From NCBI RefSeq assembly GCF_037478135.1, contig NZ_JBBHDV010000001.1, positions 372,001 through 436,000 of the forward strand: a DNA stretch of 64,000 nucleotides, in the 5' to 3' direction. Positions 53,509 through 59,762 of the stretch are shown in pieces. Each line of letters starts with the position of its first letter. The first letter of the stretch is position 1. The notes under the pieces are model-generated. The model was not told the origin of the DNA. It ran no database searches and saw nothing but the letters and a program-made list of their open reading frames with translations. This DNA is from Denitratimonas sp037478135 (GTDB taxonomy: Bacteria; Pseudomonadota; Gammaproteobacteria; Xanthomonadales; Xanthomonadaceae). Both the position numbers and the translations under genes were made by a program.

Positions 53509-55836
53509 ATGAACCGCATCATTTCCGCTTTCATGCATCGTTTCGCCGTGCTGCTGGTGTTCGCGGCGTTGCCGGTCCATGCCACGGTCGAGGCGCCGGA
53601 CCACATCTATTACGGTGCGGTCACGCTGTTCGGTCAGCCGGCGGCCAACGGTACCGTAGTCGAAGCCCGCACCTACCCGGACGGTGAACTGCTGCAACGC
53701 TACGTCGTGGGCAGCCGCAGCCATCTGGGTGGGCAGTACGCGCTGAGCATTCCGATGGACCAGGTCGATCCGCGGCGTGAGGGAAGGGCGCGGCCTGGCG
53801 ATCCGGTGCGATTGTTCGTCAGCGGACAGTTCGCCTACGAAGTGCCCGGCGGCGTGGGCGCGGTCGGCGCCACCACCAAGGTGGATCTGGACCCGCAGAA
53901 TGCCGGCACCGGGCCTGCGATCCGGATCGAAGACGCCCAGGTTTACGAGGGCGATGAGGGCCAGACCCTGGCGGTCCTGGACGTCAGCATGAACGTGATC
54001 GCCTCGCCGGCGCGCCCGGTCACGGTGTTCTGGGAAACCCGCAACGACACCGCCGTGGGCGGTGCTGCCTGCGGTCCGGGCGTGGATTTCATCCAGCGAA
54101 CCAATGGTGCGCTGGTGATTCCGGCAGGGGCCTTGACCGCCAGCATCGCAGTGCAGGTCTGCGGCGACACCGTGGTGGAGCCGGACGAATCGTTCACGGT
54201 CGTGTTGCTGTCCACTGCGGATGACTTCGGCGTGTTCGAAAGGTCCACCGCCACGGTCACGATTCTGGATGACGACAATGTGCCGACCCTGCGGGTGGGC
54301 AATGTGCGTGTGGCCGAGCCGCCGGTTGGCACCAACACCGCGCGTTTCCTGGCAACGTTGTCGCGCTCGCACCAGAACCCGGTGTCCTTCACCTGGAACA
54401 CGCAGAACGGCACCGCGCAGGCCGGGCAGGACTACGTGGCGGCCGGCGGAACGGTGACCATTCCGGCCGGCGAGACCAGCAGCTATCTGGATGTGGAGAT
54501 CCTGGCCGACGGCATCGTCGAGCCGGACGAAACCTTCCGCCTGTTCTTCAGCAACCCGGTCAGTCTGGGGCTGCCGCAGACCTATGCCTACGGCACGATC
54601 GTCGATCCGGCGCATGACCCGGCGTTGCAGGAAACCGATGCCGCAGTCGATGGCGAGGATGGCGTCACCGGTCTGGCCAGCCCGCAGGCGGTGGTGTTGT
54701 CGCCCGATGGCCTGCATGCCTATGCGGCCGGCAGCGCCAGCAACGCGGTGGTGCATTTCAGCCGTGATCCGGGCACTGGCGCGCTGGGTTTCCTGGCTGC
54801 GTACAAGACCAGTTCGGCGGGCTTTGCCGACGCTCGTTTGCAGTCGCCGCGCGATCTGGCAATCAGCAATGATGGCCGCTTCATCTATGTCGCCGCCTAC
54901 GGCAGCGATGCGGTCACGATGCTGGAACGCGATGTCGACACCGGTGCATTGAGCTTCGGGCAAAGCCTGGTGCACCAGCAGCCGCAGGGCAGCGCGCAGG
55001 TGCAGGGGCTGGATGATGTGGTGCGGTTGGCATTGAGCCCGGACGGGGCACAGTTGTACGCACTGGGGCGGACCTCCAATTCCGTGGCGACGTTCCAGCG
55101 TGATGCGGTGACCGGCATGCTGAACTACAGCGCGGTGCTGGCCAGCAATGCGCCGGGCCTGTCCAAGCTGATCCAGCCCAGCGGCATTGCGGTGGCCCCG
55201 GATGGTGCCCAGGTCTATGTCACCGCGCGTGGTGCCAATGCACTGGTGGTGTTCAACCGGCAAGCCAGCAGCACGGGCGATCCGGGCAAGCTCAGCGTCA
55301 ATTCGGTGCTGGAAAACGGTGTCGGCACCACGCCATCCGGCCTTGCCGGGGCCTTCGGCATCGCGCTTTCGCCTGATGGTCGGCAGGTCTATGTCGCGGT
55401 GGAAGGGGAAAACGGCGTGGCGCTGCTGGATCGCGCCGCCGACGGCAAGCTCAGCCTGCGCGAAGTGCTGCGGCATGACCGGGAAAGCAGCCTGCACGGC
55501 CTGCTCGGTGCGCGCGAAGTGGAAGTGGCGCCCAATGGCAAGGAAGTCTTCGTCACCGCCAGCGACAGCGAGCATCCAGACGAGACCAGCAGCCTGACCG
55601 TGTTCCGGCGCGATACCGGCAGCGGACCGCAGGCCGGCAAGCTCAGCGTGCATCGCACCATCTTCAATGGCGACAACGGCCTTCATCACCTGTCGGTGCC
55701 GGGCGCGATGGCCGCCAGTGGCGATGACCGCTATCTGTACGTGACTTCCAGCGGCGACAACGGCGCGGTCGTGGTCTACCGCCGGTTGTCGGCCGATGTG
55801 CTGTTCTCGGATGGTTTCGAAGCCGAACAGCCCTGA
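53509..55836 (+). CDS. Exported Calx-beta / seven-bladed propeller protein with C-terminal DGFE motif
   Basis: 775 residues, starting two bases after the previous stop. Signal peptide MNRIISAFMHRFAVLLVFAALPVHA. After an N-terminal beta domain come two Calx-beta domains (about 145-254 and 258-362), each showing the E-x-D-E-x-F pattern (VVEPDESFTVVLL, IVEPDETFRLFF) that binds Ca2+ in the family, then seven blades (about 383-761), such as VVLSPDGLHAYAAG and VAPDGAQVYVTARGANALVVFNR, of the same type as those of the 4515-residue protein. The C-terminus reads V-L-F-S-D-G-F-E-A-E-Q-P, ending the protein four residues after the tag. Last gene of the cluster, followed by a strong palindrome. Likely a smaller surface component. 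Confidence 0.88.
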   Translation: MNRIISAFMHRFAVLLVFAALPVHATVEAPDHIYYGAVTLFGQPAANGTVVEARTYPDGELLQRYVVGSRSHLGGQYALSIPMDQVDPRREGRARPGDPVRLFVSGQFAYEVPGGVGAVGATTKVDLDPQNAGTGPAIRIEDAQVYEGDEGQTLAVLDVSMNVIASPARPVTVFWETRNDTAVGGAACGPGVDFIQRTNGALVIPAGALTASIAVQVCGDTVVEPDESFTVVLLSTADDFGVFERSTATVTILDDDNVPTLRVGNVRVAEPPVGTNTARFLATLSRSHQNPVSFTWNTQNGTAQAGQDYVAAGGTVTIPAGETSSYLDVEILADGIVEPDETFRLFFSNPVSLGLPQTYAYGTIVDPAHDPALQETDAAVDGEDGVTGLASPQAVVLSPDGLHAYAAGSASNAVVHFSRDPGTGALGFLAAYKTSSAGFADARLQSPRDLAISNDGRFIYVAAYGSDAVTMLERDVDTGALSFGQSLVHQQPQGSAQVQGLDDVVRLALSPDGAQLYALGRTSNSVATFQRDAVTGMLNYSAVLASNAPGLSKLIQPSGIAVAPDGAQVYVTARGANALVVFNRQASSTGDPGKLSVNSVLENGVGTTPSGLAGAFGIALSPDGRQVYVAVEGENGVALLDRAADGKLSLREVLRHDRESSLHGLLGAREVEVAPNGKEVFVTASDSEHPDETSSLTVFRRDTGSGPQAGKLSVHRTIFNGDNGLHHLSVPGAMAASGDDRYLYVTSSGDNGAVVVYRRLSADVLFSDGFEAEQP

Positions 55837-55845
55837 TGTGCCGCG

Positions 55846-55873
55846 ACCCGGCGCCGGAATTCCGGCGCCGGGT
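55846..55873. terminator. Perfect 28-base palindrome after the secreted-protein cluster
   Basis: ACCCGGCGCCGGAA followed directly by its complement TTCCGGCGCCGGGT. It lies 10 bases past the last stop of the 27-kb cluster, between convergent genes. There is no T-run, so termination would need Rho, or the element serves as a mRNA 3' stabilising hairpin in both directions. Confidence 0.55.
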
Positions 55874-55997
55874 CCCAATCGAACAGTGCAGCCGGAGTCG
55901 AACGCATCGGCTGTGGTGATTCAGTGCTGGCCGGATTCATCCGCCAGGTGACGGCTCGCAGCGGGAGCCGAGCGCCCGCGCAGTGTCGACCTTCGCG

Positions 55998-56747
55998 CTA
56001 CAGGTGCGAACGCAGCGCGATCCGGCGCTGCGGCTGGCCGATCAGGTTGAGGAAATTGCCGAACACAGGTTCAGCCACATCGCGCATGCGGCCGGCGCGT
56101 TCCAGCGTCAGCCGTTCCACCTCGTCCGGCCCGTGTCCCAGATCGGCGGCGAGCAGTTCTTCGCGGTAGGCCGGCAGTGACAGCCAGCGCTTGACCAGCG
56201 CCGGGTCCACTTCCAGATGGAACTGGAAACCATAGGCATTGTTGCCGTAACGGAAGGCCTGGTTCTCGCAGCTGCGGGTCATCGCCAGATGCTCGGCGCT
56301 GCGCGGAATGTCGAAGGTGTAGCTGTGCCACTGGAACACCGGCGCACGTTCGCCCAGCGGTTGCAGCACCGGATCGTTGCGGCCGGCCGGCGTGGTGGCC
56401 AGGTCGTACCAGCCGATTTCCGACTGGCGGTGGCGCCGTACCGGCGCGCCCAGGACATGCGCCAGCAGTTGCGAACCCAGGCAGATGCCGAGCACCGGCT
56501 TGTCCTGCGCCAGGGCCTGTTCGATCAGGTGCATTTCGGTCAGCAGATGCGGGCGCTGGCGGTGTTCTTCGACGTTCATCGGCCCGCCCAGCACGATCAG
56601 ACCGTGGTAGCGGTCCATGCACGGCGTGGCCTCGGGCTGGCGCTCGAAATTCACGTAGCGGATGCGGTGGCCGCGTGCGCGGATCAGCGGATCCAGCGTG
56701 CCGAGCGGCTCGGCGGCGACGTGTTGCAGGACCAGGATGCGGGACAT
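55998..56747 (-). CDS. Class I glutamine amidotransferase-like protein (GMP synthase GATase type)
   Basis: A 249-residue single-domain protein of the triad glutamine amidotransferase family. Nucleophile Cys89 is in GICLGSQLLA, the His/Glu pair is in FQFHLEVD (His177, Glu179), and the oxyanion region is LGGPMNVEE. Such stand-alone proteins include putative gamma-glutamyl hydrolases acting on gamma-glutamylated amines or peptides; the substrate here is unknown. ATG 56747 gives the family N-terminus (M-S-R-I-L-V-L-Q-H); the open frame reaching 57503 is antisense to the next gene. A GGGCAAA/TTTGCCC inverted repeat (56762-56795) lies in the divergent upstream region. Confidence 0.88.
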   Translation of the reverse strand: MSRILVLQHVAAEPLGTLDPLIRARGHRIRYVNFERQPEATPCMDRYHGLIVLGGPMNVEEHRQRPHLLTEMHLIEQALAQDKPVLGICLGSQLLAHVLGAPVRRHRQSEIGWYDLATTPAGRNDPVLQPLGERAPVFQWHSYTFDIPRSAEHLAMTRSCENQAFRYGNNAYGFQFHLEVDPALVKRWLSLPAYREELLAADLGHGPDEVERLTLERAGRMRDVAEPVFGNFLNLIGQPQRRIALRSHL

Positions 56748-56761
56748 CGTTGAGCGTGGAA

Positions 56762-56795
56762 GGGCAAAATGGCGGGATGGCCCCCGACTTTGCCC
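56762..56795. promoter_or_regulatory. Inverted repeat in the divergent amidotransferase/flavoprotein spacer
   Basis: GGGCAAA (56762-56768) and TTTGCCC (56789-56795) are separated by 20 bases. The spacing would suit a dimeric regulator with two operator half-sites or an attenuating hairpin. Evidence is only the repeat itself. Confidence 0.2.
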
Positions 56796-56940
56796 GCCAC
56801 GCCACAGCCCCGCAAGGCGTTGGCGGAGGCAATCGGCGGATCGGTGATGACCAATGGTTTGGAGCAGATAACCGGATGATCTTTCAGCATCGAATCGAGC
56901 AGGGCGTGGACATCCCGCGCGGCGGTGCGGGGCTACAGGC

Positions 56941-58122
56941 GTGAGCGAGTCCTTCGATGCGCTGGTGATCGGCGGTGGTGCGGCCGGTCTGATGTGCGCG
57001 TTGACCGCCGGACAGCGTGGCCGTCGCGTGCTGGTGGTCGAGCATGCCAACCGATGCGGCAAGAAGATCCTGATGTCCGGCGGCGGCCGCTGCAATTTCA
57101 CCAATACCGGCATCACGCCGGCCAATTTCCTCTCGGCGAACCGGCATTTCTGCAAATCCGCGTTGGCGCGTTTCACGCCCTGGCACTTTCTCGACATGGT
57201 CGAACGCCACCGCATCGCCTGGCACGAGAAGGAACTGGGCCAGCTGTTCTGCGATGAGTCTTCGCGCCAGATCGTGCAGATGCTGCTGGATGAGTGCGCG
57301 GCGGCCGGTGTCGAAATTCGCACCAATTGCACGGTGGGGCAGGTCGAACACGAAGGCGACGGCTTCATGCTGCGCACCAGCCAGGGCGTGCTGCGCGCGC
57401 CGGCGCTGGTGGTGGCCAGCGGTGGTCTGTCGATTCCGCGCATGGGTGCCACCGGTTTTGGTTTCGAACTGGCGCGCCGCTTCGGCCATGAGGTGTTGCC
57501 CACGCGCGCTGGCCTGGTGCCGTTGACGCTGAGCGGGCGCCACGCCGAAGACTATGCCGAACTGGCCGGGATCGCGTTGCCGGTCACCGCGCGCTGCAAC
57601 GGTATCGAATTCAGCAACGCGATGCTGCTGACCCATCGCGGCGTCAGCGGGCCGGCGATCCTGCAGATTTCGTCCTACTGGCAGCCCGGTGATGAACTGC
57701 GATTGGACCTGCTGCCCGGCGTCGATGCGTTGGCGTGGCTGCAGGAGGAGCAGGCCGCGCGGCCTGCGGCGGAGCTGCGCAATGTGCTGGCCGAGCAGCT
57801 GCCCAAGCGCTTCGCCCAGCGCCTGTGCGAACGCTGGCTGGGCAGCCGCCCGATGCGCCAGTTCGATGCACCGGCGTTGCGGGCACTGGCCGCGCAGCTG
57901 TCCGATTGGCCGCTGGTGGCCAGCGGCACCGAAGGCTATCGCACCGCCGAAGTCACGCTGGGTGGTGTGGATACCGATGGCCTGTCCTCGAGCAGCATGC
58001 AGTCGCGCCAGGTGCCCGGGCTGTATTTCATCGGCGAGGTGGTGGATGTCACCGGGTGGCTGGGTGGTTACAACTTCCAGTGGGCCTGGGCATCGGGCCA
58101 CGCCGCCGGCATGGCGCTGTGA
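56941..58122 (+). CDS. FAD-dependent oxidoreductase of the HI0933/BaiN family
   Basis: A 393-residue flavoprotein. N-terminal dinucleotide-binding motif VIGGGAAGLMCALTAG (about 9-24) followed by GRRVLVVEH, then the family motif CGKKILMSGGGRCNFTN (about 39-55), and a C-terminal FAD-contact stretch GLYFIGEVVDVTGWLGGYNFQWAWASG (about 361-387). Relatives are annotated as aminoacetone-oxidase-like or BaiN; physiological substrate unproven. The start is GTG 56941, the only one that leaves the Rossmann motif complete; no strong ribosome site precedes it. rmuC follows 46 bases downstream with its own promoter-like element. Confidence 0.9.
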   Translation: MSESFDALVIGGGAAGLMCALTAGQRGRRVLVVEHANRCGKKILMSGGGRCNFTNTGITPANFLSANRHFCKSALARFTPWHFLDMVERHRIAWHEKELGQLFCDESSRQIVQMLLDECAAAGVEIRTNCTVGQVEHEGDGFMLRTSQGVLRAPALVVASGGLSIPRMGATGFGFELARRFGHEVLPTRAGLVPLTLSGRHAEDYAELAGIALPVTARCNGIEFSNAMLLTHRGVSGPAILQISSYWQPGDELRLDLLPGVDALAWLQEEQAARPAAELRNVLAEQLPKRFAQRLCERWLGSRPMRQFDAPALRALAAQLSDWPLVASGTEGYRTAEVTLGGVDTDGLSSSSMQSRQVPGLYFIGEVVDVTGWLGGYNFQWAWASGHAAGMAL

Positions 58123-58156
58123 GGCATCGTGTCTCAGCTGCTGCGACGCGGCTGGA

Positions 58157-58162
58157 TAGAAT
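58157..58162 (+). promoter_or_regulatory. Candidate -10 for a leaderless rmuC transcript
   Basis: TAGAAT, then exactly six bases, then the rmuC ATG at 58169. Transcription would begin at or next to the A of the ATG. No purine-rich ribosome site lies between. rapA has the same arrangement (TAAAAT-N6-ATG). The -35 region is not recognisable. Confidence 0.4.
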
Positions 58163-58168
58163 GGACGC

Positions 58169-59650
58169 ATGAACCTGCAGACTCTGATGTCCCCGGCCGT
58201 ATTGTCGGCGCTGGCCGCCATGCTGTTGATCGCGCTGGTCGCACTGGCGATTGAGCGCCGCCATGCGATCCGCCGCGCATGGCAGCAGGGCCGCGCCGCG
58301 GCCGAACCCGAGCGCGTGGCGCTGGCACATGATCTGGAGGCCGCGCGCGCGCGCATCGCCGAACTGGCCCAGCGCCTGCAGACCGACACCGCCGAGCTGG
58401 TGCGCCTGCGCGAACGTGCCGATCTGCTTTCCGACGAACGTGCGGCGCTCGCCGCGCAGGCCGAACGCGCCGCGCAGATGGAAGCGCGCGCGTTGCAGCT
58501 CGAAGCCAGGCTGCGCGAAGCCAGCGATGCCGCCAGCCAATCCCAGGCGCGCGTGGCCGAACTTTCGACCCGCCTGCAGGAGCAGCGCGAAGCCACCGAG
58601 CAGCGCCTGCGCGAATTCGATGACCGGCTGAAGGCCGAACTGGCGCAACTGGCCAGCGGATTGCTGGAAGAAAAAGTGCGGCATTTCGACGAGCGCAGCG
58701 AAAAGCAGATCGGCAACCTGCTGGCACCGCTGCGCGAGCAGCTCAACCAGTTCAACCAGGTGGTGCAGGGCACCAACGTGGAAATCCAGTCGCTGAAGCA
58801 GCTCAACCAGCAGATCACCGCCGAGGCCGCGAATCTGGCGCGCGCGCTGAAGGGCGACAGCCGCACCCAGGGCGCCTGGGGCGAACTGGTGCTGGAACGG
58901 CTGCTGGAAATGTCCGGCCTGCAACAGGGCCGGGGCTACGAATTGCAGCAGGTGTTCAAGGGCGAGGACGGCAGCCGTCCTCGCCCAGATGTGATCGTGC
59001 GCCTGCCCGATGAAAAGGATCTGGTGATCGACGCCAAGGTCTCGCTGACCGCCTGGGACCGCGCCCTGGCCTGCACCGAGGAAGCACCCTACGAACAGGC
59101 GATGAAGGAGCATCTGGGTTCGCTGCGGCGCCATATCGACGGGCTGGGCAAGCGTGACTATGCCAGCGTGCCGGGCCTGCGCACGCTGGATTTCGTGCTG
59201 ATGTTCGTGCCGGTGGAAGCGGCTTTCATCGAGGCGCTGCGGCGCGACGACGGGCTTTACGGTTACGCGCTGGAGCGCAACATCGCGCTGGTCAGCCCGA
59301 GCACATTGCTGGCCACGCTGCGCACCGTGGCGCATCTGTGGCGCCTGGAGGATCGCAACCTCAACGCGCAGGAAATCGCGCGTCAGGCCGGCGCATTGCA
59401 TGACAGCTTCGTGATGCTGGAAAACGAACTGACCCAGGTCGGCGAACAGATGGAACGCGCGCTGCGCACCCACGCCACGGCGGTCAAGCGCATCAGTGCC
59501 GGGCGCGGCAATCTGGTCGGTCGGGTCGACAAGCTGCGCCGCCTCGGTGCCGATGCGCGCAAGCGGCTGCCGGACACCGACGCGGACGACAGCGCGGATG
59601 CGCCCGCCATCGACACGCCCGAAGAAACGCCGGAACGCCCGTTGCTGTGA
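58169..59650 (+). CDS. rmuC: DNA recombination protein RmuC
   Basis: A 493-residue member of the RmuC family, which limits rearrangements at inverted repeats and has a predicted PD-(D/E)xK-like nuclease domain. An N-terminal membrane segment (VLSALAAMLLIALVALAIE, about 10-29) is followed by a long coiled coil (about 45-170, rich in Arg, Glu, Ala and Leu), then the conserved domain with LKGDSRTQGAWGELVLERLLEMSGL, RPDVIVRLPDEKDLVIDAKVSL (likely active-site D and D-x-K) and VLMFVPVEAAF. The C-terminal 30 residues are acidic and variable. The assignment is firm. Confidence 0.93.
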   Translation: MNLQTLMSPAVLSALAAMLLIALVALAIERRHAIRRAWQQGRAAAEPERVALAHDLEAARARIAELAQRLQTDTAELVRLRERADLLSDERAALAAQAERAAQMEARALQLEARLREASDAASQSQARVAELSTRLQEQREATEQRLREFDDRLKAELAQLASGLLEEKVRHFDERSEKQIGNLLAPLREQLNQFNQVVQGTNVEIQSLKQLNQQITAEAANLARALKGDSRTQGAWGELVLERLLEMSGLQQGRGYELQQVFKGEDGSRPRPDVIVRLPDEKDLVIDAKVSLTAWDRALACTEEAPYEQAMKEHLGSLRRHIDGLGKRDYASVPGLRTLDFVLMFVPVEAAFIEALRRDDGLYGYALERNIALVSPSTLLATLRTVAHLWRLEDRNLNAQEIARQAGALHDSFVMLENELTQVGEQMERALRTHATAVKRISAGRGNLVGRVDKLRRLGADARKRLPDTDADDSADAPAIDTPEETPERPLL

Positions 59651-59750
59651 GCTTTCCGGCCACCTGACAGCGCCCCGCTGATGCTCCGGCGATGGGTGGA
59701 ACACACAGTGTGTCGCCGTCAAGACATGGTCGCCCCGGCTGCGGGCGGCG

Positions 59751-59756
59751 TAAAAT
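59751..59756 (+). promoter_or_regulatory. Candidate -10 for a leaderless rapA transcript
   Basis: TAAAAT, six bases (AACCGG), then the rapA ATG at 59763. The identical N6 spacing in rmuC supports a shared leaderless arrangement. A small palindrome ACACACAGTGTGT lies further upstream (59701-59713 region). Confidence 0.4.
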
Positions 59757-59762
59757 AACCGG

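Noticed and set aside
53485..55878. 797-codon minus-strand frame opposite the Calx-beta/propeller gene
   Set aside because: Antisense shadow; the sense product has recognisable Calx-beta and blade motifs.
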